DNA of 64,000 nucleotides from Oscheius tipulae. Lineage: Eukaryota; Nematoda; Chromadorea; Rhabditida; Rhabditidae. Where the stretch lies: NCBI GenBank assembly GCA_037178975.1, contig JASJZH010000003.1, forward strand, positions 5,270,001-5,334,000, given 5' to 3'. A model generated the notes under the pieces. That model was not told the DNA's origin, ran no database searches, and saw only the letters and a program-made list of their open reading frames with translations. Position 1 is the stretch's first letter, and each line of letters opens with the position of its first letter. Made by a program: the position numbers and the translations under genes. Below, one piece after another: positions 45,903 to 59,900 of this stretch.

Positions 45903-47560
45903 TGTGATGTGTTCGACATTGAATACTAAAAACGAAGAAAGATGTATGTAAATAGGTTCAAGAGAGAAATGAGCACCAGCGGAACGAAACCGATCCTTTA
46001 ACAAACAGACGAGGATGAGAAGCCGGAAGAGAAAGAAAAATACGTGTTTGGTGAGAGATCTGTGTGAGAGAGAGAGAGAGACTGAAGGCTCTGGATAGGA
46101 GACAGTCTCGGCAAATATACTCGGAACAACTTGAAAAATCAGTCGAGTACGAGCGTACATCTCTTACGAACAAGAGCTGTCGTCAATAACGAGACAAATG
46201 AAATGATATCAGTAAGAGAAAGAAACTGTCAACAGTTCGAAAACAAACAACTGGGAAACAAAAGAGACTTGAGAAGAAAGGATCAGTACATGTAGAAACT
46301 TACTAAGATCTCTGGTTTGGTCAAGGCGAAACCAGAAGACTGTATACCGTGTTTTCTTTCGAGAACTGATCAGTCAAGGCCAAGAATCTGATTATGCATT
46401 CCAAACTCAACAAGTTAGGAAGTCTAAGTTTATCTATCTTGTCCCTTCTCCAGTAAAACGGTTGCTAAAGGCCAGTGCTAATCAGTTAAACCCACTTTCT
46501 TCCCACTCTTTGACCCCACTTTGTCCCTCGAACCCACTTCCCTTTCATTCTTTGAACCCATTTCCCGTATCCCCAAACTGACTCGACTTGCAAACAATTA
46601 GAGTGCGCACAATTAGTGCACACTAATTGGCAATATTGGCTTCAGACAGAGACGCGAAATAAACAATTTAAAATAGATACGGATACGAAAGAATTAAAGA
46701 AAGGGGAGAGAGATTGTAGGCAATTGGAACTGGCAGCAGAGAAAGACCAAAAGGAACGCGTCTGCTCCTGGTGATGATGCGTCTCGGATACTGCGTGCAA
46801 ACATTACGCCCGTGGAGCACATTGGAACAGGAAATAAACGTGATTTCGGTGAGCTGCCTATGGTCTCTGCCAAGTGTAAAAAGGCTGGGAAAGTGGCAGA
46901 TTGCGATCTGAGAGCGGAAAAAAGCGGTGTCTGTGTGAATGAGGTCGCATAGATTGGAGGAGACAAAAACGAGTTTAGACATATTTGCAGCAACAGGACA
47001 AGAGGAGTTCCCTCTACACGTGGGTCGGGTCGATAAGAGTGAGAGCAGTCTGCTCTGTTTTCAAATTCAGAACGGAAATATAGAGACTCTCTCTGGTGGG
47101 CCTGCAGTTTAAAGTCAAAATAAACATATGTGTTGAGGCGAATGCGGTCTATCACAACATCCAGATCGATGAAAACCAGCAAACATTCCTATTCACGAGT
47201 AATTCTTCCAGAGTATCAACAACTGGATTCGGGACTCTTTTCAGAGGAGTAGTTATTTTACTGTGCGTGGAAGAAGAGATACCAGGAAAATTTTGACGCC
47301 TCGTTGTTCTCGCAAACAAACGGTTTATCGGAAGCAGCAGCGGACAAACAAACTCGGTTTCTGTGTTTGTCCCAAAGGCGCGTGTCATGGCGTGGCACCT
47401 CACACACAGGTGATTGGGCTCACTAAAAAGAAAATAGTCCACCGAATGTTCTTGCAGTTTCGATGGTGAAGAGGAGAGAAGAGTAGCATTCATCTGTGAA
47501 TACATTTAAAAAAAAAAAAAGTTCGTCTATGAAAAAGACAACCAAACCAAAAAAAAGTTT
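45903..47560. other. Intergenic, contains repeat copy C
   Basis: About 1.7 kb upstream of the F-box gene. Minus-strand open frames (45747-46173, 46668-47182, 47152-47505) are unconserved. A GA microsatellite is at about 46057-46082, and dispersed repeat copy C at 46573-46660. Confidence 0.4.
46573..46660 (-). repeat. Dispersed repeat, copy C
   Basis: Matches the reverse complement of copy B between about 15105 and 15182, from ccaaactgactcgacttg through the tgcgcaca block to ggcttcagacagag. The preceding 46440-46572, with several copies of a cccactt-like unit, has no counterpart in copy B. Confidence 0.7.
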
Positions 47561-47677
47561 TGCACGGAGTGGGATTTGAACCCACGCCCTCATACGAGGA
47601 CCAGAAGACCCGAACCACTTTCACATGGCAAGCGTATTGCTTGAGTCTGGCGCCTTAGACCACTCGGCCATCCGTGC
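47561..47677 (-). tRNA. tRNA-Leu (anticodon CAA) with 33-nt intron
   Basis: The acceptor stem pairs GCACGGA (from 47677) with its complement at 47562-47568, discriminator A at 47561. The A box GGCCGAGTGGTCTAAGG, the anticodon arm CCAGACTCAAG (CAA at 47641-47643), a long class II variable arm (GGTCCTCGTATGAGG) and the B box GGGTTCAAATCCC are all present. The intron 47607-47639 starts one base after the anticodon, the usual place, and tRNA-Leu(CAA) is commonly intron-bearing in animals. The D and T arms look intact, so it should be functional. Confidence 0.95.
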
Positions 47678-48612
47678 TGTGAGGGCATCGTTGCCACCCA
47701 ATGTGATACTCACCCTGATCAAACAAAGATTGGGAAACTAGAGTAAATTGACCCTATGGTTGGTGTCTTACCCAATAAATTGGTTTATATAGCAAAGATT
47801 TCATACAAGATAAAAAGATACATTTTGAGCCGTAAACAATGCTAGAGCGAGCTCAATTGCATGCGGGTACAACCTGAGGTGCCAGGTCGAGTAGACTTAC
47901 GCTCTAACCTGGACAGGTGCCAAAACTGACTCTAAGATCGCCTTATCTCCATAGCAAGCTACTACCAATTTACCGACCTCTGTGAGATGATGGAAGCCTT
48001 GGCTGAGCCGAAGCGGTATTTGAACTTGGACTACGGAGCCAATTCGCCTAGTGCTACTATGTAAATCGTTCAGACAGTTACATGAGAGTACCAGAAGTTT
48101 CTATTGGACATCTTGAGATAAGACAACTTTCTAAAGTTTTTGTTTTGTTGGCTCCTTTTGATAATAGTTTGTTTGAAGGAACCTGCGAAACAACTCTAAT
48201 TGAAGCACCGCAACTTTCATATTACCAACTAATACTATGACTACATAGGAGCCATTCACCGAGACAGAAGAAAGAGTAATCCAATTGAGTTGGGTACAAG
48301 GGAAGAGAGGAAAGTGGCTTGCAGAAGGCCCTGAACTGGTTCTGTATTACACCTGTGCCCCCACGAGGCCGAAACATCTGTCTGAGAAAAAGCGCGTCCA
48401 CCCCAAACGCCAGAATACCACTATACGACTTCCTCCCATCATGCTTCGCTCGAGAAACCGGATCCAGGTTTGACGGTGCCCGTGATAGTCTCTAACACGA
48501 CTGTATTATGAGAAGATCTTATTCGACTATTTACAAATAAAAACATCGGGAGAATAAGACTTAAAACCGGTGAGAAAGTGAGATCACATCGCACCATGAC
48601 CAGGGATAAAAT
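47678..48612. other. Intergenic between Dicer 3' end and tRNA-Leu
   Basis: No gene is recognisable. Short plus-strand frames (48285-48473) are unconserved. The left end should hold the Dicer 3' UTR. Confidence 0.4.
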
Positions 48613-51600
48613 CTAATTACACGGTAAAGCATCGGACGATTTGACGGACTTCTCCGGCTCGCGTAGTCGCTGTTCCTCTATGCTCTTCAAATACTTCAGG
48701 GCTCGTTTGGCTGCTGTCGATTTGGCGATTCGGTAGTTCCTTCCCATTCCAGTGAATCGAAGTTTTCCACCGACATCTACAGTAACCCGAACCTACAACT
48801 TTAGTTTGCTGATAAATGTACGAATGAATGTACTTTTCCAGTCTCCATAATACGTTCCATCTTGCTGAATCGAGTCTTTCCCGGCTCCAACTCCATCAGT
48901 TCTCGAATTGGAGATCGTGGCGGATTGGCACAACACTGGTCGATTGTCTTCTTCATGAGGTTGTGGAAGATTCTCCATACGACATCGAGATCGCGGCCCG
49001 AATCCTAAAGAGGTTTGTGATTATCGTTTTGTGAACGACCTACAAGATAAATGGCTCCAGCCACACTTTCGAATACGTCACTCAGAGCTTTCGGAACTTC
49101 GATGTCTTCTTCCTGTCCTTCATCGACTTCCTCTTCTGTAGTAACCATGTACAGCTGAAGTTATAATTTTGAGAAGAGCTACAATAACAAAACGTACATC
49201 AGCGTTAAAGTTTGCTTCATTAGCGCCGTTTTCTTTGCACAAGCGGACGAACTTTTCCATCATATGATGAAGACCTGGACACATGGCAACGAAGTATTTT
49301 TGAAAGTCGTATTTGACGGCGAGGCTGGCGAAGATGGTATTGTTGACGAGAGCCGATCGAAGATCCGTCAAAACTCCAGGACTGTACTGCCGACCATCTT
49401 CAAACAGGAATCGCGTAATCATGTAGTCCAATATGGCATCTCCAAGGAACTCCAGTCTCTCAAACCGAGGGATTGATGGAATGAATTAAAAGTACCTGAT
49501 AGCATCCAGTGACACGATTCTTGTAATAACTGGCATGGGTGAAAGCCTGGATGAGGAATGCTTTGTCGGCGAAACTGTAGCCAATAATTTTTTCGAGGCC
49601 TTCGAATTGAAACTGCTGATACATCCGATTCAGTTCGTGAGTCGAACGATGAGGATCCTCCGGGGTATCGACAAATCGCAGAAGAGGAGGCTCGATTTTT
49701 ATAGTCTCGAAGTCGTCCGGATTCAAAACTTTCAATCCTATCCATTTCATAACCTGAAAGTGAAATTTACATATAAAAAGCAAGAGAAACCTTGAGAGTC
49801 GGCTTGGGTCCAAGTGAGAGAAGGTGGGCACCGATCAGTGCCTCGACTGTGTCGGCAATCGACTTGTCACTGATATATTGCTGAGTCAGTGGATTGTGCG
49901 GCAAAGGAGGAATCTCTTCGGCAAAGGTAGATTGAGCAGTCGGTTTGACGAATTCGATAGTTTCGACTCCATCGGCCACCGTTCTGTTCTGGTTATCTCC
50001 GTCAGCCTCATCCCAACCAGTGGCAGGTTTCAAAACTTGGTCGACAGCCGCATTTCCATCCAAAACACTATCCATGAAACGATCTTTTTCTTCAGCATCG
50101 TCGGAATTGGGAGCCTTGTAATCAGGAGGAACAGAGCACGGTGGAAGCCAGCTGTCTTGGACTTCGAATTTGGTAGCCACAATAAGAGATGGGATCCCTA
50201 ATCGTTTTCCCAGCCGGTACAAGTTGCAATTGGACACCTACAAATTGAAATCAATGAGAGAATTTGAGGAAAAGGAACCTCTTTACTTCTGGCGAATGAC
50301 AATTTTCCTTCATGTTGGTCGACATGGGTATGGTAGAGGTAATCCGTCACGGCGTATTTCAGGAAAGAGTCTCCAATTGTTTCAAGTCTTTCCAAATTGA
50401 TACCTAAGCTCTTCTTTAATAGAATGGATAGACCTTACCATCTGCTGCATTCGATGTCGTGAGAGCAGCTAGTAGATGACATGGAGAAACTCCGTAAGGA
50501 TTTAGGTGCATGAGATCGTTTCCTGTGCTCTCCGGCGAGCATTTCTTTATAATGTTCGCCGAAGAGATAGATGGAGACGAAAAGGAAAAAGTTTCATCGA
50601 TATTCTCTGCATAGATGGCTCCTTCCGGGATGAGCTTTCCGGCTCCAAACTTGGCATCATCCTTTGCTTTTCGTTCTTCTCCCCTGGCGAGTTCGTCGGC
50701 CTCCTCATCAGAATCCATTGTACTAGTTAGAAGCTCCGTGGAACTGCTCGCTGATGCAAAAATGTTGTGGGAATGAATTGAACAATACCGCTGGCGGGCT
50801 CGGGAGCATCTTCAAACGCAGCCAGATCGATGATCTCCTCGTCACGAGCCTTCTCTCGATCGTCATATTGAGACATCGATTTCAGTTTCAGTTCCTTCTT
50901 GCCACCTCGAGCCAACATCTTCTTTTTACTATCTGGCTGTTTGGAGACAGTAGAAGGGACATCAGGGAGAAGAATTTCTTTCTCGATATCTGCCATTAAA
51001 CCCGACATATTGATCATCTGAGATCCACCAAGGATTTTCTGGAAGTCAAATAAGTAAGAAAAAAACGATAACTAACAAATGGAGTATCTTCCACAACTTC
51101 GTCTGGGTCGCCCCATCCAACAGGGTTAATATCTGCTCTTGGTACCCCTAGATCGGGAAGATTTGTCTTCGCCTTCTCTTTTAAGTACTTCGAGAAGTCG
51201 AACATCACATTGACCATGTCTTCAAGATCTTCTTCGTCTGACAGATCACCAGCTACTACGGCGGAGGACATCAAGCCGACCTAAACAGATGCATTACGGT
51301 GGCTTGTACCAACTCATACCGTTTCATCCAGATCGTTTTCCTTGTCTTTCGTTTTGGGAACAGAACCAGACCCAGCATTTGGATCCCAGACTCCAATTTC
51401 GAAATCTTCAGTCTGTGCAAGGTCAGAACTGTTATTGTAGTTCTGTTGTTTCGATTCGTTTAATTTTCTCAGTTGTTGTATCTTCGAGACGATCAGAGAC
51501 TGTTTTTCTTCGTATGTGGCCGGATAAGACAGCGGTTCCCATTCGAACTCTTCCGGGACCAATGGACTGATCTGAAGTGTAATCAGTATATTGCAAACTG

Positions 51601-54600
51601 AAAAAGGCCTACATTCAATGCTTCCGAGGCAATTTTGCTGCGAAGCTGATCGGCTAGAAGAAGGTGATTGAGTCGATAGAAACAGCTAGGTAGAGCAGCA
51701 ATCAGATTCCACAGTGTGGCGCTGATAGGATGACAGTCCATCAACTCCGGTACGAAGATTTGCTGTTGCGACTGCTCATTTCTGGGCTTCTTTTTGGTTC
51801 CTCCGGGACGAGGCAGAAGTAGATTCAGACGGCTAAACTCGATCGCTCTAGGACTCTGAAATGATCTTACTTAGAAGTGAAATCGACATCCAACAACGAC
51901 TGTTCTTGATCGTGGATTGTCAGATTGTATTTCCGGATGAAGTAGTCGTTGAATGAAGTGTATTCTGTGTCCGGGAATTTCGAATTAGGACTCAAGTCGT
52001 CGAGAATCTACAAAAGATCCATCAGCCAAAAAAGATAAAGTCTTACATCGGCCACGTAGTAAAACACTGGATGTTCGGTGTTTCTGTACCACGGCATGAC
52101 TACTGCATCACGATAGTTCTCAGCCAGGAACTTGTAGTTTTTCCTCTCATCTTCGTCAGGGCGTCTCGGCATCACAGCTGTATCAAAAACAACGTCTTCC
52201 ACATACTTTGTGTTAATCTCATAGTCCAAACGACCGTCTTTGGTAGCTAAAATGCGAGTTGGTAGAAGAAAATCCCATAAAATACCTCGTTTCAGTGGAA
52301 CGATAAGTGTGTTGACTGGAGTGTGCTCTCCCATTTTGAATTCGAGATGTCCTTTGAACAGTTGAAGCACTTTGTCAAAAATGTAATGATGGAAAAACTT
52401 AATGTGGTTTAGGGTCTGTGTATTTAGTTTTACCTAAAGATTTTCAATTCAATTCAAAAAAAAGGGCGTACTGAAGGTGGGGCCAGTTTGACGTGTACTC
52501 TCATGTCTCCTTGCCGCAAATATACCGGGAACGAGGGAATCTTCGGCAGCAGGACAGAACTCAGGAATCCGAAGCAATGTTCATATTCTTCAGGTCTGCC
52601 AAATTTGCGATCCTTTGGATTATGTTCTCCTGTGGGTCCTTTCATCAGTTCCATCTCAAAGACGTAAACATAGAGGTCGTCGCCAGGCTTCGGCATAGCA
52701 TCTTTAAGTTCATTCGCATTCTGACGATCGTAGAGCTGCTTCCTTCTGGACGAGCCAACTTTAGCGTTGATTCCTGGACAGAACTCGTCGGGATCTTCAT
52801 CCAGATGACTGAGGAGAGCTATCGACTCTCGTCCAACCGGCAACAGATTATCGTTCAATTCTTTACGTTTGTGAAGCATTTCGCAGCCCTGAACTTAAAT
52901 TTAGGCTAAAAAAAAAACAAAAATAAACCTTTAGGGCAACACACATCTGAGCCAGTTTTTTATTATCCATTGGTGTATCCAGTCTGATTGGTTCTTTGAG
53001 AGGCGAATTGATTGGAAGAAGAAGCTCTGCCTTGTATTTTGTGATGCCATTGACGGTGACTGGAATTATCGTACTCTGGGGGACCAAACGGGTGAAAATA
53101 TCTGACGGTAGCTTCGAGCAGTACCTAAGACTGTTTTGATGACTTGAAAAAGTAAGACAAACCTGTTGATAAGTTGAATTGCTGTGGAGAGAGTAACCTT
53201 TGCTCCTGTTTCCTTGACGCAATAAGGAGGATGAAGCTCGTCAATTTTGTACTGTGGACTGAACTCGTAGTCGTTTGGATTGTGAACCGTCTTGTAGCGT
53301 TTTATCAACAGCTGAAACGGCACTAAATTACTAAATAGGGAAAGGAACCTTTTCGATTTGGATGAAGTCGCGCAAGTCGTTGTTGAAGCTCAATTCATCA
53401 CTTTTCACGGCGAACATCACGTAGGACGCTCCCGACTTGCGAGCTCTCCCTTTCGACTGGAATTGTTTTTTGTAAGCAGAAATATGTCGAACGTACTTGA
53501 ACATAAGAGCGGTAATCTATTGGTCGATCAAGTTTGACAACCAAATTGCAGTGTCTAACATCGACTCCTTCTTCGAGAACGCTGGTCGAGACGATCAGAT
53601 TGAGCTCGCCTTTTCGGAACTTTCGAAGTACCTGAAAACAAAAGTCAGAAGAAATAGAAAGAAATGGTACCTCGTCCTGTCTTTTATGCAGGTTTTGGCT
53701 TTCATCGCTCGTAAAGCTGGAACCGCTGAATCCGATGATGTAGTCTGCTTTCAGAAACCCGAATCGTGCGTGATCCAGCTTGACGACAAATCGCAGTATT
53801 ATCTGGAACATGTGTTAGAAATCTGAAAATCGTCCTACCATTAAAATGTAGGAGACGAATCGCTGCTCGACAAAAATGATGCCACAAAGAGGCTCATGAA
53901 TATTATGTTTTATCTGATGCTCTGGAGAATACACCGAAAGAAGCTCTAGCAGACGGACAACACGAGGGGGAAGTTGAGCACAAAAACTGTTGTAATCCCT
54001 GATTGCTTTGGCCTAAATAATCCCGAAATAGTATGAAAATAGGATAGCACCTTGGTCTCCAGACGTCTTTTGACTGTGGTCATAGCAGTCAATCCCATCG
54101 CAAGAAATGCCATTGATTTTTCGGGCAAATGCTGCTGCTTCGCCAGTTTCTTCAACTCCTTCTCCCACACTTGAGCTACTTTCCAAGCGGCCCACAGTCC
54201 CAAAGTCTCGAGAATGGTCTTTGTTCTGTTTATTGCTTCCAGAATTGGTCTTCTAGGATCAACATCCAGATTAGGGTCAAATTCATTGGTTTTAGTGCAA
54301 AATTCTTGAACGGACGCCTGAAAGAATCATCGTTACAAGCAACTGAGATCTTTAACCAAGAATCTAGACAGCGCGTTGCAGTCTGGATCGGTAGTCTTAT
54401 AATCGTGACAAATGATGATGTTTTCGTTCGGATTGGCACCATATTTTGACATCTGAATGGCGTGTATTGAATAAAAAAGAATATGTTCATACCGCCACCA
54501 GATCAGAAGCAGTCTCAATAACACAATGTAGATGGTTCTCCAACTTTGTCAGTTTTGCTTCTAATGCATTGGGAGCCGTTTTATCGTTGATGAGCGACGC

Positions 54601-55262
54601 TGTCAGTCCAAGAACCCTAGGTCTCGATTCTTTCGGTGTATCGTGGATGTAATTCTCCATGATGAGACGATAGGGGTGTTTTTCTCCCATGGCATGATGA
54701 CACTCATCGAGAATTAGAACGGCAGCTCTGTTCATATGGAAATATCCATGATGAATGGTGTCCAGGAATATCTGGGCAGTCATGACGATAACCTGAAACA
54801 TTGAAATTGTACGTCATAAAACTCAACTCACATGGAACTCTTCAAGGTATTTCTCGTACGTCTCCTTTCTTTCCCAAAAGTCATTGTTCAAATTTCCATG
54901 GATTCGGCCAGTTTTCAATGTCGTATGGCATTCAATGTGTGCTGCTTGTTGCTCTACGAGTGAAACTGAAAATGAACATTCCGAGGGAATGGGCGGATCG
55001 TACCTGAATTAACTATGAAAAATGCTCGTTTGCCGCCTTCGGAAAACTTCGTGTTCAGTTGAATACCATATTCTTTGAGAAGAAGAACAGCAATGAACGT
55101 TTTTCCGGCTCCAGTTCCCAGCTGTACGATGATATTTCTTTTGCACGCCTTATCAAGAAGCTCTACCTGGAAGTTATGAGCTTGAAGATCCACGTAACTT
55201 TTTCTTACCTGATAGTCTCGCGGGGTAAAGCAGTTTTTCTCAACTTCTCGATCGAATACCAT
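48613..55262 (-). CDS. dcr-1: Dicer ribonuclease III
   Basis: Long multi-exon gene, by estimate 1,750-1,900 residues. It starts [20 protein letters not shown]. The helicase has [16 protein letters not shown] (Walker A) and [12 protein letters not shown] (DECH), with the helicase C-terminal part at about 53400-54200. The dimerisation and PAZ regions follow ([20 protein letters not shown]). RNase IIIa has [15 protein letters not shown] and [11 protein letters not shown], and RNase IIIb has [18 protein letters not shown] and [15 protein letters not shown]. All four acidic residues of each site seem present. A C-terminal dsRBD ([29 protein letters not shown]) ends at 48613. The enzyme makes microRNAs and siRNAs. 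It is divergent from eL6 across 417 nt. Confidence 0.97.
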
Positions 55263-55679
55263 TTTGGCGATCCTAGATCATATCCTCTCTGAAAAAAAAA
55301 CGACTCCTGAGAAGAAAAAAATTGGAGAGTGGGAAAACAATAAGAAGCAACAAAAGAAGAAATTCAAAAATGTAAAATTTAAAGGACTGTTGAGACTAGG
55401 TCTCAATGCGATTCGAAGGATACCGTAAACTTTAGACCTGGCGAGCAGTTTTGCCTAGAATTTCCTAAAACCCTGTCTCTTTTCATCCTTTTTTCTATCC
55501 ATTTTCGTGTTTTGTCGCTGTATTTCGTTGCATCACACTCGTTGAAATGTAGTAAAATTATCCTCATATCTTTCTCGTTTATAATTATATCCTTGTTCTA
55601 TTTATTTCTGCTTAGAAGGGCTTTGTAGTGCTTTTCCTTTTTTGTCTTCGTTTGTTTATTTTAATTTTTCAGTAATCAA
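55263..55679. promoter_or_regulatory. Divergent Dicer/eL6 promoter region
   Basis: 417 nt between the two ATGs. The eL6 side is T-rich and ends TTTTTCAG 7 nt before its ATG, consistent with a trans-spliced leader. No motif can be assigned. Confidence 0.5.
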
Positions 55680-56638
55680 ATGGTGGGCACCCGTAACATT
55701 GCTAGGCATAGCCGTAACTTCGACCTGGCTCCGGGAGTCGGCAGATTCTCAACTGCCAGGCTTTATCTGAAGCGCAATGCTAAGGTCCCTCATACCAAGG
55801 CCTCTACCAGCGTAAGATTACAGTTTTGTTTGATTGTATTCTTAAATTTTAGACTAAGCTTCCCAGAGAACTCCGCGAGGGAGCCAAATTCACCCTCGGA
55901 CATCACAAGACTGCTCCTCTTCGCAAGTCTATCGTCCCTGGAACTGTTCTCATTGTCTTGGCTGGTCGCCATAAGGGAAAGCGCGTCGTCTTCCTCAAGC
56001 AACTCGAGAAGTCCGGACTTCTTCTCGTCACAGGTAGGCGATCGTTTGGCCCCCTTCATTCAGTACAATTTTCAGGACCTCACAAATTGAACAACTTCCC
56101 CCTCAGAAGAATCGCCCAAGCCTTCGTTATTGCCACCAAGACCAAGGTTGACGTTTCTGGAGTCAAGGTCCCCGAGCACATCAATGATGACTATTTCAAG
56201 AGAAAGACTGTGTCGACTAAGAAGGGAGGAGACATCTTCGCCGATGGAAAGGCCGAGTACAAGGTAAGCAATTGTCTCGCGTTTATTTCTCAGTGGAGAC
56301 AGAGTTGCAGTCAAACTATCGTGGTTTGTTTGTGCTAAGATCTCCAAATAAAAATAATTTGTGATTATGCGGGTTGAGCTTGGCTCTGACCTCCTTAGCC
56401 CCACCTCAAGCAAAGACAATTTGGTCACTACACTTCTTTATTTATATCGCTTCCAACTCGTCCATAACTTGGTTTTTTTTTTCAGGTGACCGAGCAGAGA
56501 AAGACTGACCAGAAGGCCGTTGATAGATCTATTCTCGCTGCCGTCAAGAAGAGCAAGGACCACAAGGTACTTTTCGGTTATTTGGGATCCCGATTCGCCC
56601 TCGGAAAAGGACAACACCCTCACAACCTTGTGTTCTAA
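55680..56638 (+). CDS. rpl-6: 60S ribosomal protein eL6
   Basis: Four exons, about 205 residues. It starts [40 protein letters not shown] follows, then the KOW-like [20 protein letters not shown] and [20 protein letters not shown]. The ending [20 protein letters not shown] matches the eL6 C-terminus. The protein belongs to the large cytoplasmic ribosomal subunit. Introns are 55812-55852, about 56034-56077 and 56262-56485; the last, 224 nt, is large for this window. The last exon runs without interruption to the TAA at 56636-56638. Confidence 0.95.
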
Positions 56639-56928
56639 TTTGTTGGTTGTTCATAAAACATTGTTATTAAATTTGAGCATTCAGTTGATAGGTAACTTCT
56701 TATTAACACCATTATACGTACATTTGGCGAAGAACTCGTAAAGATTCATGAGACTAGGTTGTGGCATATCAAGTCTACATCATTTCCATTCTTTTTGAAG
56801 ATTGGGTGCTGATTTGCCTCTGCTGGGAAAACGCGAATTGTTTTCTGCTTTCCTCCTAGTGAGCAGTTCAGAACTGAGGATACTTGTATCATCGGTCGTC
56901 TCAACTTCAGTCTGAACATTGTTTTTGC

Positions 56929-59900
56929 TTATTGGCTATTTTGTGCATACTGGTCGAACTGCGCCAGGACGGTTCCAATTAATTCTCCCAAACGACTTTC
57001 ATCCTTCACATTCTTTATACATCCAAGGATATCGTTGTCGCCTAGATGAAATACAACCAAACCATTCGGCTCTGAGCAAACGGAAACGCGAGAGATCTGA
57101 AAACAACGTTTTACAATTCATTTTCGCCTATCCTACGTTTTGAAGTAGGACTGGCTCCTTCAGTGCTTTGAACTTTTTGGCATCCATCTTGATTACATAC
57201 CGATCAGTCACTACAAGAACACGGAGAGCTGACTTATTGAACTTGTTGAATTTCTGGAAACGTTCAGATCCTTACTTGATTCTTATTTAATCCTTACCTG
57301 AATGTAGGTGCTGAATAGTATCTTTCCATAAGGATGAGCTGTTCTCAGGGCATTGAGACCGTCTCTGTACGAGAGATTGGAAGAACCAGGCTCCAATTCT
57401 TCCTGCATTGAGAGGTAGTCTCCTTTCCAGAGCCGCGGGTAGCCCCACTCTCGTTTTCCATTCAAAACTTCGAAAGCAGCCAATTTCTGAGGCAGTGCTT
57501 CTCTGAAGAGAGTTCTTCTATTTCTTGGTTATTTTCAAACCTCAGATGTTGTGGCATTCGGGAAAGAATGACGCCTGCTCTCCATCGGCAATGTACTATC
57601 TTCAACTTCGATACGAAAGGGGCCAAGACGACTGGCGGAGCTGGCCAACGAAGGCTTTTTCCCAAATCTTTCATGTTTCGGACCCCTCGGAAGACATTTA
57701 TAACGTTGAAGAGGTAACTGCGCAGTTTGTAGCGACGGTAAGCACCCATGATGAGATAGACTGCACGGATTTGCTTGTATCGCCGGCGGGTCTGATACCC
57801 TCTGACCATCTGAAATTGCAGGTTGCTATTTGTATGAAGAGCTAGATACTTTCTGGAGGAAAGTGACAATTTCTGGCAGTTTAGCGCTTCTCAGCTCTTC
57901 CAACTTGAATACGGTTTGAGGACTTCTGATGAAAATCTTTGTTCTTCCAGGAGCACAGTCCTCCACAAGACGACAATGTTTGAGGATGGCCAAACAGCTG
58001 TCCCTAGTACTTCCTCCTCTCGGATTTGGCCACGTCGAAGGACACAGCATCTTGTATCTTAACCGGTTCAATCAGTCGTCTTCCCCTGTTACTTCACCTG
58101 TCTAAAAATCTGTCATATGACATTCGATGAGCAAAGCCAGCACGACGAACTCGGACGTTCTCCAAAAGACCCAGGTAGCGGACCTGATGCTCGACTCTTT
58201 CCATGTCGAATGCAGTACTACTCTTCTCCTCATTCGGTTTGATACAACGGATGTAATGAGGCTCTTTGCTAGCTAACTGGGCCACCAGCTCGGCCATAGA
58301 GTTTTTGAATAGGAATCCGGCTGTTGGAGGTCGACGGTTGACCAGATCTGCTGGCTTGGCTCCATCCGGGAACAAGGACCGCAACAGGGGGTTCTTGCTG
58401 AATAATCAGAAGTGAGATGTCGAGAAACAGGACGAACCTATTGTAAAGAAGCCGCTTGAGATCCTGGAACAGAGTGTCACGGTTCTTGTCCATGAATCCA
58501 ATCACGGAGTAGGTCACATCTCCGGCATAGTGGGTTATTCTGAACTTTATCTCTCATCTCTGCAGTACATACTGATACCTGAACTCCTCGAACCCAAGAC
58601 TCTTGTCGCTCTGCTTCAAACCACGACTGATATAGTGACGATGTCCTCCGAGTTTCTTGTCCATTTCGGAAAGGAACACTTTGTCTGTCACATTACCGAT
58701 AGAAGCGCAGGCATCATCCAATGTGGCCAGTATTCCCGTCTTCGGAACTTCGACCAAATCACATATAATCTTGTTGTTGAAGTAGTCGATCTTCTGCCAT
58801 TTGATTCCCTCCCGTTCGTATTCTTCTTGCTCCTGTTTCAATACCAGCTCGATGAATAGTTGTTGGAGTTTTTCATTACAATAGTTAATGCAGAGCTGTT
58901 CGAAACTGAAAGAAAGAGAATAGATTATTCGTATATGAATGTACCTGTTAGCTCCGAAGATTTCGAATCCGTAGATATCCAGCACTCCAATCACGGTACC
59001 CTTACTGTAACGAGAGTTGGTTTCGACGGCTACAGCCTCGTTGACTCTTTGCACGACCCATGTGAAAAGACGCTCATAAACTGCCTGAGTGGTTGATTTG
59101 TGAGACATTCTTTCAAAGGAACCTTGGCCAAAGCGTCTCTTGTGAAAAGAGCGGAGTTGACGCCGTGCTGTTTCAGGACCATGTCTCCTCTAGCTGCTAC
59201 GATCTGGGAACATAGTGCCTTTTGTAGCTCATCCGGAGTGACGGAGAGACACTTGGCGGCCCAGCCAAGTATATTTTTGTCTGTGGGATAACACGATCCA
59301 CTCGAGTTGTCCGAATCAACAAAGTTGATGTTTCCCAGATGAAGCACGGCTGAAATGACCGACCAGAGACAGTCGATAGAGTCGGGAGTGAAGCTGGTTA
59401 TAGCTTTCAACGCCTGTTGGACTTCTTTGAAGTCTGCAGAATCATCAATACTGGCCACCTGTATATTGGATTTTTTTTTTGGGTCGAGAGGCACACTAAC
59501 TCTGTCCGATTTTCCTTGACTTAGATAAAAGTACTTGTTAGCGTCCTTCTGTAGTCCTAGACTCCTCAGTTTCCCGTCGTCCATTCCCTTCAAAAGTTGA
59601 TAAAAGACATGGAAGTTCCTTTCTTCCTTTTGTTGTTTTACCACTCGACTCTGAAACTTTCCGTATTCCGTACCAATCATCAATACCTTCTCCAGGAGAT
59701 AGTTTTTGACATGTCCACCACACGGATCGCCGGCGTAATTGAAGTTGATCTGCATGTATTTTCCGAATCGACTCGAGTTGTCATTTCTTGTGGTCTTTGC
59801 ACAGCCGAGTGACTCGAGAATACAGTTGCTTTTGAGCAGGATATTCTTCACCCTGAACAGCCGGTCAGTTGGTCTTTGTTGACCATTAGCGCGTTCATTC

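Noticed and set aside
47990-48070. tRNA-like B box on the minus strand
   Set aside because: A GTTCAAATAC run resembles a B box, but no A box, acceptor stem or cloverleaf could be drawn.
56262-56485. Possible snoRNA in the third eL6 intron
   Set aside because: Ribosomal protein introns often host snoRNAs and this one is large, but I found no C box (RUGAUGA) paired with a D box and terminal stem.
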